Below, piece by piece: positions 45,900 through 58,821 of a DNA stretch of 64,000 nucleotides. Every line of letters starts with the position of its first letter. Positions within the stretch are counted from its first letter, which is position 1. This DNA is from Glandiceps talaboti (taxonomy: Eukaryota; Hemichordata; Enteropneusta; Spengelidae). Under the pieces are notes generated by a model, which did not search any database, had not been told where the DNA came from, and saw nothing but the letters and a program-made list of their open reading frames with translations. The translations under genes and the position numbers were made by a program. The stretch is from positions 3,676,001 to 3,740,000 of the forward strand of contig NC_135561.1 of NCBI RefSeq assembly GCF_964340395.1. The letters run 5' to 3'.

Positions 45900-46692
45900 A
45901 CGAGTGTGAAGCTACCATCATATTCATATTCATATTCACTTTCAAAAGTTGACCTCTACGATCAATGTGAATATGATGATAGCTTACACATTCATCATCA
46001 GATTCGAAGTACTTCCGAATGGGTACGAACATGCGTTCGGCAAATCACATATCCTTCATTGGCAGGTTGAAATCATGTGATTGTAATTACTTTTCATTTG
46101 ATTTGCCTGGATTTGCATGCTCTCTTGTTATTTTTGCCAGAGTATCCAATTTGCACCATGAATTATTGTTGTCATGGACCATTATTTTTCACAATCGATT
46201 GCGTTGACCGATCCTGATAATTTTGGTCTTGACAACACTATTTTGTGTAAATTTCACCAGTGTAAGTGTTAAGTAGGGTTTCAAAGATAGCGGCACTGCG
46301 GGAAATCAAAACATACCCAGCCAGGCCGTATTTTATTACATTACTCATACAGGTTTTTTGTACACCCAAATATTGATATTTCATTTTCAAAGATATGGGA
46401 AAGGCATACTAAACATCCAAATTAGTTTTTTATATGACAACAATAATTCATGGTGCACATTGGATACTCTGGCAAAACAAATCCACGCTAATCAAGTGAA
46501 AAGTAACTACAATCACATGATTTCAACCTGCCAATGAAGGATTTGTGATTTGCCGAACGTTGTTCGTACCCATTCGGAAGACTTCGAATCTGATGATGAA
46601 CGTGTGAAGCTATCATCATATTCACATTGATCGTAGAGGTCAACTTTTGAAAGTGAATATGAATATGAATATGATGGTAGCTTCACACTCGT
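45900..46692. mobile_element. Non-autonomous DNA transposon, long TIRs, 8-bp target duplication
   Basis: A 793-bp element flanked by CACTAACA on both sides (45892-45899 and 46693-46700). The ends are inverted repeats starting ACGAGTGTGAAGCTACC. Left arm (about 45900-46180) and right arm (about 46433-46692) are nearly identical; the left has an extra roughly 20-bp stretch. Each arm contains a smaller internal inverted repeat (GTGTGAAGCTA against TAGCTTCACAC). There is no ORF, so it depends on a foreign transposase. Eight-base duplications are typical of hAT and some P-like elements; the TIR does not settle which. Confidence 0.88.
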
Positions 46693-46700
46693 CACTAACA

Positions 46701-47325
46701 TGGCTAATGCTGTACTGCCAAGGTCATGACCTTTAGATTGGAATCCTGCTAATTATTAACCAAGTGTAAATAAAAACACGCTTGTAGTCATAATGGCGGT
46801 TATTCATCATGTAAAAATACAGTTAGATTTGAGTTGATCCGTGACATGCTGCACTGTTTTGTGAATGTTCTAACAAAAGACTGGATATAAGGTATGTCAC
46901 AATGCAACCCTTTCCCTTCTATTTCCATACTGAGACATACATTGTCAGTGTATGTACTACTCTGAGATTGATTCAACGTATCGTATCTGCACCACTGAAT
47001 CAGGCCTGAATATTCAGTAATTCTATTCATACATCATGGTTTTATGAGGGCTACTCATGATTCACATAAATAAACGACAAATCTACACTCTCTCATATTG
47101 ATTTGGAAACACTACAATGCTGCAAACGTCATCAGGTTATACTAGCAAAGTCAACATTGCCACATGTAACGTCGAATCACAGCACCACGAGATGTCTATA
47201 TGTCACACGAATCTGTATGTATCATGTATGTATGTATGTATGTATGTATGTATGTATGTATGTATGTATGTATGTATTGTTTTTATTTTTAATTGTAATT
47301 GTATTTATATATCTTTTTTTTATAG
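46701..47325. other. Upstream region of the NXPE-like gene with a short (ATGT)n array
   Basis: No coding exon seen. About 13 ATGT units at 47218-47277 end close to a polypyrimidine/AG acceptor (TTTTTTTATAG, ending 47325) before the first coding exon, so a 5' untranslated exon is likely further upstream. Confidence 0.5.
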
Positions 47326-47343
47326 AAAATACAGTCTACAGCC

Positions 47344-47484
47344 ATGACTTCGAAATTACTGAACTATTGTATTCCTATTAGTGTATTATTTGTAATATGT
47401 TCATTGATAGTCGTAAGTAAACATTTTATAATTTGTATGAAAGTCACCCTGAACAAAAACCACAACAAAACAATAACGACGATG

Positions 47485-47517
<33 letters not shown>

Positions 47518-47518
47518 G

Positions 47519-47562
<44 letters not shown>

Positions 47563-50488
47563 TTAACGAAAAGGAGGAAAGGTTCAGTCTATAACGAATT
47601 TATGTTGATAACGTTTGATTTCTCTCAGGAACTGAAGGTGGCTTTAAACAAACTGTTTTAAATCTGTTGCCATTTTCTATTTATTTTTTTTTCTGTTACA
47701 GTTTCGTTTTGCCATGAAGAGTACATTGGAAAGATGGCTTGAACATCCATTTTCGCAAGACAACGTCGCACACTGGTACTTGGCACAACGAATGAACCAA
47801 ATGGATTTACCATACGACTCAAAATACACAAAGTCAGAGAACCAAAATGTCGGAATTGACGTCAAAGTTAACTATACTAATGATGTACACGTTAAGGTAA
47901 AGACACCTAAGGTAGTACCTACATTTGGAACATTGGCCGACAAATCGTTCTACAATTTAGTACAGGATAAAACTGAATATAAACGAGGAGATATAATTCA
48001 TCTACGACTCGAAACAGCCGACGCTAGAGGGCGGCATCGCAGTCGTGGAGGCGATTTCTGGTACGCTACGATGGGAAGTCAAGATCGGAATTTTCTCACA
48101 GCTGGTCGTGTTACAGACTACAAAAATGGATCCTATAGTGTCTATTTTTACGCAGGTTATCAAGGATATATGAATATTAATATAACATTGGTCTATAAAG
48201 CGGAATCAATTGATTGGTTGGAAAAAGTGTATAGACCAAGTGAAAGATGTGTCACGTGGAAAGGTTTTTATAAAAATGACTCAATTAGCGAAACGACAGA
48301 ATGTGTAGTGGAAAGACACACCAGGACAAACTTCGATAGATGTGAATACTCCGATCCAGAAGTTTTAGGTCAAACCTTATTGGTTTGTGAGAAACCACGT
48401 GAGTTATCATGTGACCATCTGACATACATGGAATCTAAAGATATGGGGGCGAGAGTACATGAACTGCTAGGACCCCAAGACTACCTATATGACAAGTAAG
48501 CATTGTCCATTAATTAAATTATTAATTTATTCATATAAATCTAATCTTGTTTTTCTTCCTACAATTATGATTCGACAACAAACTATATACATATACATAT
48601 AGATATGTCATCATCAGTCATACTTAAATCATAAACATCTCTCTCCAACGTATATGCTTAAACACACTTCCGAGAAAATACTTAGTCTTGCATGAAGACG
48701 GAGTAAGGTGAGACATTCCAACGTACAATGTCTCTTACCTTCTCCGATCCATTTTCGATTCGTGGTTTGAAAAGTCTATTAAACTGAGCAGATTAGTCCA
48801 ATATCGAAGGAAGTGTGCTACATCTTTTCTGTTTTCTCAACAGATCCAATTTATTTGTTCCAATTCGTGGTTCTCCCGATGTACTCAGTATACAAGGTAT
48901 GGCTGATTTTGTTATCCATTCAAATACAGTAATGTATTTGCTATAACATTAACGTTGAATGAATGAAACTTCATGTAGCAAACGGCAACATTTCATGTAT
49001 TTACCTCTATTTCTGTGTACATCATTGTTTGCTTATGATGAAGTCGTTCGAGTTGAACACTACTGCCCAGCATGACCGTAGGAAGAGGCGTTCAATTCGG
49101 GGGACCTAACCACATGAGTTATGTCTGCCTTGTTGTGGGCCATCGAATTCAGAACGTCAACATCCTAAACATAAATGTTAATAATTGAAATCTAGCTGAT
49201 CCTTATACTCTGACTTTAAACACATTGGCTGTGATAATGGCTGAACAATTCTTCAGGATTTGTATGTTGACTGAAAGATAAGCCGTTGTGGGCGCTCTTG
49301 TCATTCCTCAGAAGGGATATGGTAAGGACGCTCCCGACGACGAATTTCACAATCTATATGTGGTATGGATTGATAGCAATGTACCTTGTATAGATTTATT
49401 ATAGATGTAAAGAGAACTGGACTGATGTAGCACGTCATCAAAACAGATGATAATGCTACCCTTTTCCCCTGTATACCTATTAATTGTATCAATGTGGTCG
49501 TTGCAATTCATTAGCTACCCCGCCCCCTCTCCTCTGACTAAAAACCTTTCTTCTAACCGTGAAAACACGTGATCAATCTTTTTAATAATTCCTCGTTACC
49601 ATTTCTGATCAAGACTCCCTAGGTGTTCCCACAGCAGAGTCCGAACTACCAGGCTGCAGTGCTGGTCTCCATGACGACAAACCGTATGGATCTGGATATT
49701 GGAGAGATGACAATTGGAATTCATTGATATGCAGAAATAAACAATACACAGTTAAAGAAGCCCAAACATGTTTACACAATAAGCAAATTTACTTTCTAGG
49801 CGATTCAACCACTCGCCAGTTGTTTCTTGCTTTGATGGGGTCGCTAGGTTACCCGGCTGACGTCAGGATGCCAGATCAAGCCCTTCTCAATGTCACCGAT
49901 TTCACTAGCTATCAGGATCACATGAGGATGTATTACGCCCTCGTGCAAAATAAGGAACTTAACATAAATGCGACGTTTCAGTTCCATGGTTTGCCAATCA
50001 CTGGTAGAGCCAAATACCGCGTAAAAGAACCCAACCCCGATGTTATGTTTGAGCAACATATACTTGATGCATTGTCCGATGATGACTGCAAATACATTGT
50101 GTTAGTCAGTCCATGGGCACATTATGTCCAATGGACCCCGACAAGTTACCTTGAACGATTAAACCTCCTGAAGAAATCGTTAAATAGATTGAAGGAACGT
50201 TGTAGCAATACTATTATGATTATAAAGGGCTCCCACCAAAGAGATCATCGATCACCTGACTCTCATATCTATGCCAGTGACTGGATACTGTACGATATGA
50301 ATAAAATCTTGCGTCGTGTCTTTCATGAAGACTGGTGGATATTTCTCGATGTTTGGGACATGAATTTATCCTTCTTATCTCCATGGAACCGACCAAACAA
50401 TGTACACATGCCATATAGCGTCATCAGAGAAGAACTGAACTTCCTATTTTCACACATGTGTCAAACTGAACAACAAAGGTTGCAATAA
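47344..50488 (+). CDS. NXPE-family protein (neurexophilin-like and PC-esterase domains)
   Basis: Exons: 47326-47412 (ATG 47344), 47702-48495, 48844-48896, 49635-50488; phases match to give 589 residues. An alternative acceptor at 49622 would add four codons in frame. The N-terminus is a signal-anchor (LLNYCIPISVLFVICSLIV). The neurexophilin-like region includes GDIIHLRLETADARGR, a GGDFWYA segment and VTDYKNGSYSVYF, matching the GD..GG-D.. and TD.NNGTY pattern of vertebrate NXPE proteins. The PC-esterase domain has the nucleophile block FLGDSTTRQ (G361-D362-S363) and the closing block (FLDVWDMNLSF ... NNVHMP). In family members the His is preceded at -3 by Asp; here it is Asn560-x-x-His563. 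Predicted to be a Golgi or secreted glycan-modifying or binding protein; substrate unknown. Confidence 0.88.
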
Positions 50489-51833
50489 AGGGGGCTTCTT
50501 TTTATGAAACCATTACGATAGTATTGCAGTCAGATTCAAACGTGAGACAAGCTGGGGACAAAGGAGAGTTATATTCGGTTCATTGGGACTTCAGTTTCAT
50601 CTAATTTCAGTTTGATATTAGATAACCTAGGGACGAGAAGAAAGCGTTACTATTGAACCACTGTAGAGTATTATATTTAGGTTTAAACTGCTATGTACAT
50701 TTACTTCGTTATAAAATTGATAGAGGGTTGCGGGTCAGGGTGCTGGTTGGGTGTGGAAACCATGTGGTGGCGGTGAGGGGGAGTAGTCAAAACTCCTTGA
50801 CATTGGGGAGGGGGTGTATCAAATGACTTTGTATTGTTCGGAGAGGGAATTGCACAAGAAATGAGTTGAGATTTAAAGTGGCCATGACTTTTTTACTTCG
50901 CAAGACAACTCTAGTATGTTTTCCTACTTTGAAAAACAATGTGAAACAGCATTGACCAAATCCGTGTTTGTAACTCAATAAATTACAGAAAGCTAAACAG
51001 TGTGTAAAAGGTTTCTTATTGTACAGCAAATATTTTTTTTTGATGTTTTGCAATTTAGCAATTACAAATAAGGATTTAGTACATGTTGTTTCCCGTTGTT
51101 TGTTTAAGTACAAAAACACAGTAGAGTTGTTTACATTAAAAATGTCAAATGAATACCCATTTGTCATCCATATGGTCACTTTAACAGGGGTATGAGGGGT
51201 ATGAACAGTTTTCACATGAAAGGATGACTTGAGCTACCAATAACTGGACTTTCATTGTGATATATCGTTAGTAACATTTGATATGTTACATGTATCAGTA
51301 CCTGTCAGTGTACACCTGTTTTGTTGATCTAGTGTCTGTCCCTAATCCATTCTGTATTCAGTCACTGATTTCACTAGGTTTCTATGGATACGCTACAACG
51401 TGAATGATGTACATGTCTCCAATTGGCACCCGGAGTTCATCACACTTTTTCGCTAGCCTACAGAATGTAACATGTTACATTGTAAGACCCACCATTCATT
51501 ATTAGTGTGCAGGGTGAGGTCCACTATCTTAAAGATACGTCATACAAAGGAGAGGTGTTATGACGTCATCAGTGATGCTACTCAGCACAGTAAATAGGTA
51601 ACAAAATTAGGGTTTTATTTGATAAGTTTTGGTTTTACAGACAGCTAGGAGACTTTAGAATTAAAGGTTGAGATGTAAATGTTGAATATCAAAACCAGTA
51701 TTGTATAAATAAACCATTAAAAGAACACCTTTAGAATCATCGGCCATTTATAAGAAATGTAAATTCAAAATAAACAAACGAAGCAAATAAAAAGAAACCA
51801 AAAACAACAACAATAGTACATACCGCACATACA
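50489..51833. other. Intergenic region after the NXPE-like gene
   Basis: No gene was recognised. An AATAAA lies at the NXPE stop itself (50484-50489) and another near 50978. No structured repeat was noticed. Confidence 0.45.
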
Positions 51834-51902
51834 CGCACACACGCGCGTACGCACGCACGCACACGCAAACACACACGCACGCACGCACGCACGCACGCAC
51901 GC

Positions 51903-51935
<33 letters not shown>

Positions 51936-52147
51936 GGCAGGCAGGCACGCACGCATGCACATACATACATACATACATACATACATACATACATACATAC
52001 ATACATACATACATACATACATACATACACACACATACACACATACATACACACACATACATACACATACATACATACATACATACATACATACACACAT
52101 ACACACATACACACATACATACACACATACATACATACATACATACA

Positions 52148-52178
<31 letters not shown>
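51834..52178. repeat. Compound (CACG)n-(CAGA)n-(GGCA)n-(CATA)n microsatellite
   Basis: Blocks in order: GCAC/ACGC (51834-51902), CAGA (51903-51934), GGCA (51935-51946), GCAC (51947-51958), then CATA with CACA interruptions to 52178. Adjacent blocks differ by one or two bases per unit. Long Cys/Val/Met-rich minus-strand frames are repeat artefacts. Confidence 0.95.
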
Positions 52179-52180
<2 letters not shown>

Positions 52181-53171
52181 TAGAATATAAACAAAACCCA
52201 AATAACACCAACCAATCGGCCATCTTAGCAAACAAACTAAACAATGACTGCAGGTATAATACATAATGCAATGGAATGCTATCTACACATGCATGATAAT
52301 TACAAACGACGGTTTGTTCCCACCAATGTGAAATAATTTCGAATTCGCCCATCACAAAAATGTTTAACCGTCTATTAGCAAACACTGACCTCAACAAACT
52401 ACAAATGGTGTCACATATTTCTATGCTGTGTGATACTTTAATTTCAAACACCCAGTTGTATAATAATTTAACTTTGTAGATCTTCTGTGGGTTTAATCAG
52501 TTACATGGTTTATCTTTTTAATGAATATTAAGTGCAAAAGACGGCATCAAAACTTCAAAACACCCCAGCATCAGAGTAAGGTAGGCAATTTCAAATGTAT
52601 CTTAAAGCAACAGGTGTTTTCACTGTAAATCTGAGAACGGATATTCATGCTATGGGACAAAGTATAGACTGTTTTCTTTAACCTGGTTAGTGGTTTATAT
52701 GTTATTGTACATCAGTATCTCTTGGTAAGTCATATCCTGTACCAGTTATGTATTTTAGGAGTTACTGGTTGAAAATACCAAATAACTACAGAGATGTGTG
52801 ATTGGTTCATCGTATACTTTTCCTAGCTGCTTCAAATGTCTAGTTTGGGTTTATTTACTTAAAACCACAGAGATAGTCTCGATGAAATCAATATAACGTT
52901 TTATATAATGTTTACTGCTTTAGCTTGAATTTCTGTCAACGTTTGGAAAGTTAATGGTATATATGATTAAAAGCGACATTTTTTTGTAAACGGAGTTCTT
53001 GGAAGTTCATTCTATCTAAAAATTGATTTTTAAACACGATATTTTTTTTAAGCTTGTGATTTTTTTTAGAATTCCAAGTCGAAAAACATACGATTTCGAA
53101 CTTCCAACGGACTTCATCCCACTGTTACTACTAAGTTCTAATTTAACATTCAACTTTAAAATTACATTACG
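52179..53171. other. Upstream region of the SLC34 gene
   Basis: AT-rich DNA with no coding exon seen. Any promoter or 5' untranslated exon of the transporter would be here. No TATA box or element stands out enough to call. Confidence 0.4.
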
Positions 53172-56100
53172 ATGAATGTATCTCTATCGAACGATGACAT
53201 CCCAGTAGAGGTGATGGTGGTATCGAATAGTGGTGATACTGACAATGGGACAACGGATGACTTGGACCAGGTAATTCCACTGACATCAAATCTGTCCAAT
53301 TCTGTCGAAGAACCGAATGACAATAGACAAAGGGAATCAGAATCTGGTATTTTAGAGGGAGATGCGATATCACCAACTGAGGTGGACATTGAGGGTGTGC
53401 CTCGGACCGTTACGCCTCCACCTACACATGTTACTCTTACCCAAACACCGACAGAACACGTTGTGTCAGACAATGATCTCCAGACAGACCTTTCGGGTCA
53501 AAGTTCAGTTGATAACCAAAGCTTGACGTCATCAACGACTCATCTGAACTCTTCACCTGATGACGTACCTGTAGAAAACACATCAGATATCGAAGAGGGT
53601 AACGTAACAGACATCCAAGTTGAACGGGATAGTTTGTTAGATCATTCGGAAGTCGAAGATCAAGGTCAAGATGAGACAAGTGAAATTGATCCATGGAGCG
53701 TTATTCCAGAATTCCAGTCCAATAAACCGAAATGGTCTGGTAGGTAAATTTACAGAAAAAAAATTGAAAAAAGACAAAAATAACTGTAAGGCAAGGACAA
53801 CTCAGAAATTATCATTTTCGGTCTGAAACCGTGAAGTACAGGATATGTGATAAACATATGGAGAGAGAAACTTACGGTGCTTTTTTTTCAATTTTTTTAA
53901 AAAATTTTTTCAACTTTTTTTTCCAACTTTTTTTTGACCAATGTCCGATATTATTAGTAATTATTTAAAAAAAAAAAACTTTTTAAAAAACTTTTTAAAA
54001 TTTTGAACCAAAAAAATAATGTTTTGTCCTATAAAAGAAAAATTGTATCCTTGTATTAAATATTTTGCGCTCAAAAAATAAATTATTTCTTCCACAAATG
54101 TATTGTTCCTATGTCACCTGTGGGCCACCATAGAAACTGACGGGTGGGGGTGGGGGTGGGGTGGGGGTAGGTTGTTATTAATTTAGATATAAAATAGTGA
54201 CAGTTTAGTTTAGTTGATGATGATTTAAGGGTAACATACAAATAGTTGTGTTTTTATGATTTTTAGTAATTGAAGCTTAGACAATAGAAAGGGTGATTGA
54301 CGATATTGTACACTGGTTAATGAAACTTAGACATCTCCCACATTTTAGTCATTTATTAACTTAAGTACTTTGACAGCAAAGAAGAATTAAACGAGCAAAG
54401 CCAAAAGTAAATGAGTGGGTGTTACTACTATCATCACCGTTATTTAGAAATCCCTGTCAACGTTGTTGTTTTATCACTGGTGGACAATTAAAACTAGTTT
54501 TGAAATTGCCTTCTCCTTATCACACTATCAAATTAACATTAATTTGCCCACAGTCACATGGCCACAGTACACAACATAAAATAATACACACACTGAGCAC
54601 ACAGCAGAATGCAACATACACTAATTCACGCACTGAGCACACACAGTAGAATACAACATACACTAATACACGCACTGAGCACACAGCAGAATACAACATA
54701 CACTAATATACATACTGAGCACACTACACTCAAATCTGTACTGTTAAATAGATGGTTTAAAGTACTTAGACAGGTATATTCTTATTAATGACATCGTGCT
54801 GTGATTAATTTTAAATTCTATGTAAGAAAATTTATATATACATGTCATGTGACAAGAGAAGATTTTTTGTTGACTTCAAAACCAGTTATATGTGTCTATC
54901 ACTGATAAAAATAACGTTCTGATCACAGGTATTTCTAAATGATGGTGATAAAGTAACCAAAAAAGTAACAAACCTTTTCGGTCTTGTACCACTGTCTTTA
55001 TTTTCTAGAGCTAACAAGAAGAGGAAAGGTCAAACGAGTATTGGTTGATTGGATCGGAAAGTTTCTATTGGTGTTACTATGTCTGTACTTTTTCATGGTG
55101 GCCTTAGCATTGATGGGTGATGCATTCACGTTGATAGGTGGAACAGCTGCCGGAGCAGTCTTATCTGACAGTAGTATACTAGAGAATGCAATCTGTGGTG
55201 TAATGGTTGGTATGCTTACTACTGTACTCTTACAGAGTTCAAGTGCTACCACATCAATCATTGTTTCCATGGTAGCAGCCGACAGTAAGTAAACACCAAA
55301 GACCATATAGTACATGTAAGACAGGACGCTATAAATCAAACCGCTTTCTATTTATTTATCGCAACAAATGTTGTCATAAATGCATCTCAACAGAATTCAT
55401 TAATTCGTGGTTACTGTTGGCAACGATGAGAGGATGAGCAGGTATGTTTGGATGGGTGTAGGGATTGGGTGGTTTAAAGTTAACATTGGAAGTAATTATG
55501 TAAATTACCAATACCAATTTAGTAATCGTCCTTTCAGAGTTATTTAAAACCTTCAATTTTGTAATTACGAAGAAAAAGTGAGGTCATTTGAACGTACTTC
55601 TTGTTTTGTAATAATGATATCAGATTGTATCTTTACATTTGTATACATAAGCTCATGCAACAGACTGTATTCCAGAGTGACTATACTGCTAGTAATTTGA
55701 ACAAACTGCTATGGGGTATTTGAAGGAGAGCCAACAATGAGGAATCCTTCAGCATTCTCCTATTACTACATAGAAAGCGATCAAATTGTACTAGTACTTT
55801 CAAAAGTACAAAGTGCATTCACCTCTGTGACAGCAATGATTTACGTTTGAAATCACTTTCTTATACAGTAATTCAAGTACAAGAAGCCATTCCTATGGTG
55901 ATGGGAGCCAACCTTGGTACATCAGTGACCAATACCATAGTAGCTGGTGGACAGGCTGGTGATAGGGACTCCTTTCGATTGTCTTTTGCTGGTGCTACTG
56001 TACACGATTGTTTTAACTGGTTATCTGTTGCCGTCTTGTTGCCATTGGAAATGATCAGTGGTTATTTATATCACATGACGTCAGCCATTGTAAACTCGTC

Positions 56101-56343
56101 CAATCTAGATCAAATACAGTCAGCTGACAGAATCAAAATCACGAATCTCGTCACTGATATAATTATACAGGTAAAACGTAAATCATTTTTACAGGCAAAG
56201 AAACAAGTAAACAATATAAAATACAGAAGCTGACAAACTAAAACGACAACACCATATTATATGTACGACTGATAAAACGGTGAACAACGAATTGCAGACA
56301 AGTGAACATTCAAACAAACAAACAAACAAACAAACAGACAGAC

Positions 56344-56424
<81 letters not shown>

Positions 56425-57191
56425 AACAAACAAATAAATAAATTGACCATGGCGTAAGTCAGGCTGTACGCGTAACTTTAGATTGGTAAAGTCGTGATTT
56501 TGATTGGTTGATTAATTTAGCGATGTTTTTTCACTGGTTTGCGAATAAAAGACTGAAATCTCGTGACTGTGACTGTGAAATCGCGTGCTTTTCATTGTGA
56601 AATCTCGCGCGGGAGGTGAGGCGATACCAGAAAAAAAGCAGCGCGCACCCACAAATCTAACACCTTGACCTTCTGCTGTTGATCCATACAGTGATATGTC
56701 TTTTTTTCTATTCGTTGACAGCTGGACTTGGCCGTCTTAGAGAAAGTAGCATTAGGGGAGGAGATAGCTGAAGGTACAAGTCTAGTAGATAGATGGTGTG
56801 TTACTGAAGAACACTACTACAATGTAACGGTACGCGATGCCAATGGAACGGTTTACAACTACACTGAAGTACTTGACTATATAGTCTATATAGAAAGATG
56901 TAAGTTACACATTTTTTACATCATCATTGCTATAGTCTTTGTCCTAGATAATTCACCCACCCACCTACCTACCCACTCGATCGCTCGCTCGCTCGCTCGC
57001 TCACTCACTCACTCACCCCACTCACTCACTTACTCACTCACTCACTCACTCACTCACTCACTCACTCACTCACTCACTCACCTACTGACTCACCCACTCA
57101 TCACTCACTCACTCACTCACTCACTCACGCACGCACGCACGCACACACTCGCTCGCTCGCTCGCTCGCTCGCTCGCTCGCTCGATCGATCG

Positions 57192-57281
<90 letters not shown>

Positions 57282-58702
57282 TACATTTATATATGATCAG
57301 TTATGTATAGCAAGCCGCGTGTCTATATATATACAATGACAATGTTTCGATTGATGAAATTAAATTATTAGACAATAAAGCACCGTCGTTTGGTGGCGCT
57401 CCACATGTTCGGTTTACTTGAGGTGAGTGGAGTGCTACCAAACGACTGTATTAATAAATCAGTTCTTAATGCGGTTTTTGTGTTATTTTTGTGTCACAAA
57501 TCATTTATAGCATGTTATTTGACAATATACCTAATCATTATTGATAATTGGTAAATCCATTGTATCACATTGTATTGTATTTAGGCACAATAATTGGATG
57601 ATTTAATGACACTTTGTTTGGGTGTATCCACAACAAAACCGTACAGAAACGAAGTATGAACACAAAAGTAGGCAAAACAACATTATAAAGAACTAGCCTC
57701 TGGGCATAGATCAACATGAATGCGATCACATAATAGGTGAATTTTGTGTAAATAAATTCTGAATTTTTTATAAAACGATGTCTTCAAGGTAAACTATTAT
57801 AATAGTGATATTTTGTTTTATCATTGACAGGTCCCTTCTTGTTTGCCCATAGCGATCTTTCGGATAAAGTTATCGGCCTAATTTTACTGGTACTATCACT
57901 CGTCTTATTAATGGCATGCCTTGTCGGGATTGTCAAATTGCTCAACTCGATGCTGCATGGCAGCGCCGCCAACGCCACGAAGAAATTTCTCAATGCTAGT
58001 TTTCCTGGATACCTTGCATGGCTAACTGGTTATGTCGCCATGTTGATAGGATGCCTGTTCACCATGCTTCTACAAAGCAGTTCAGTTTTTACATCCATGC
58101 TGACACCGCTGGTTGGAATGCGGGTTATAACTTTGGAAAGAATGTACCCACTGACTCTAGGAGCTAATTTAGGGACCACATTTACGAGTCTCTTAGCCGC
58201 ATTTGCTAGTTCATCTTCAATTGATTTCATAGAGGGTGTCCAAATATCTCTATGCCACCTTTTCTTCAACTTATCAGGGATATTACTTTGGTATCCTGTA
58301 CCGTTTATGAGACGACCGCCGATAAAAGGTGCCAAGTTTTTAGGGAACACCACTGCCAAGTATCGATGGTTTTCCATAGCATACATCTTTACTGTGTTCT
58401 TCATAATACCAATCATTGCTATACTGCTTTCCGTCGCTGGTTGGCAGTATTTGGCAGCAACAATGATAATATGTGGTGTTATTCTTGCTTTAGTGATAAC
58501 TCTTAATGTATTGCAGTCTAAGTGTTCGCAGCGACTACCTAAGAAATTACAGACGTGGGATTTTCTTCCGAAATGTTTACGTTCGTTGGAGCCGTACGAT
58601 CAACTGTTTATTGGTTGCAAAAAACGATGTAAGTGTTGTGGCGATAGAGACAAACAAGTATGCCATGAAGTAGTCCAACATCATGAAGTAGTATATTTGT
58701 AG
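53172..58702 (+). CDS. SLC34A: SLC34/NaPi-II sodium-phosphate cotransporter (5 coding exons)
   Basis: Type II Na+/phosphate cotransporter, normally in apical epithelial membranes. Exons: 53172-53739, 55009-55284, 55869-56170, 56722-56899, 57831-58702; phases match to give 731 residues (human SLC34A2 about 690). The long N-terminal tail (about 190 residues) is acidic and Ser/Thr-rich. Both repeat units carry the QSSS signature: LLQSSSATTS (Q265-S268) and LLQSSSVFTS (Q523-S526). GANLGTSVTNT and GANLGTTFTS are the paired phosphate-binding stretches. The large extracellular loop (end of exon 3, exon 4) has NVT and NGT glycosylation sequons and a Cys. FAGATVHD (A322, A324, D328) matches the electrogenic paralogs. 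The C-tail has a short Cys cluster (KKRCKCCGD) and ends EVVYL. An alternative donor at 53743 is out of frame with exon 2. Confidence 0.97.
54575..54725. repeat. 45-bp minisatellite, about 3.5 copies, in SLC34 intron 1
   Basis: Units contain CACTGAGCACACA, CAGAATACAACATACACTAA with small variations (TAGAATACAACATA, ATATACATACTGAGC). The intron also holds a poly-T/poly-A rich stretch at about 53880-54010 that can pair with itself. Confidence 0.85.
56317..56437. repeat. (CAAA)n/(CAGA)n microsatellite
   Basis: CAAA units flank about 25 CAGA units. It lies in SLC34 intron 3. Confidence 0.95.
56955..57280. repeat. Multi-block tetranucleotide array in SLC34 intron 4
   Basis: Blocks in order: CACC/TACC, TCGC, TCAC, mixed ACTC, CACG, CTCG, ATCG, ATCA (about 20 units of ATCA/CAAT at the end). 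Each step differs by a single base. It begins about 50 bp after the exon 4 donor. Confidence 0.95.
57385..57446. repeat. 20-bp hairpin in SLC34 intron 4
   Basis: GTCGTTTGGTGGCGCTCCAC (57385-57404) pairs with GTGGAGTGCTACCAAACGAC (57427-57446), with two mismatched positions, around a 22-nt loop. It may be a small MITE remnant or a folded intronic RNA; no miRNA claim is made. Confidence 0.75.
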
Positions 58703-58732
58703 ACAGAGAGACTAAGAGGACGAGAGAATAGC

Positions 58733-58738
58733 AATAAA
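58733..58738 (+). terminator. Poly(A) signal of the SLC34 gene
   Basis: AATAAA only 31 bp after the stop codon, directly before a CA microsatellite. A very short 3' UTR would result. Confidence 0.6.
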
Positions 58739-58745
58739 GAGAAGT

Positions 58746-58747
<2 letters not shown>

Positions 58748-58820
<73 letters not shown>
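58748..58820. repeat. (CA)n dinucleotide
   Basis: About 36 CA units immediately after the SLC34 poly(A) signal. Confidence 0.95.

Positions 58821-58821
<1 letters not shown>

Noticed and set aside
53740-53744. Donor at 53743 (GGTAG/GTAAAT) for SLC34 exon 1
   Set aside because: It would put exon 2 in the wrong frame. The donor at 53740 gives the family-typical WSELT junction.
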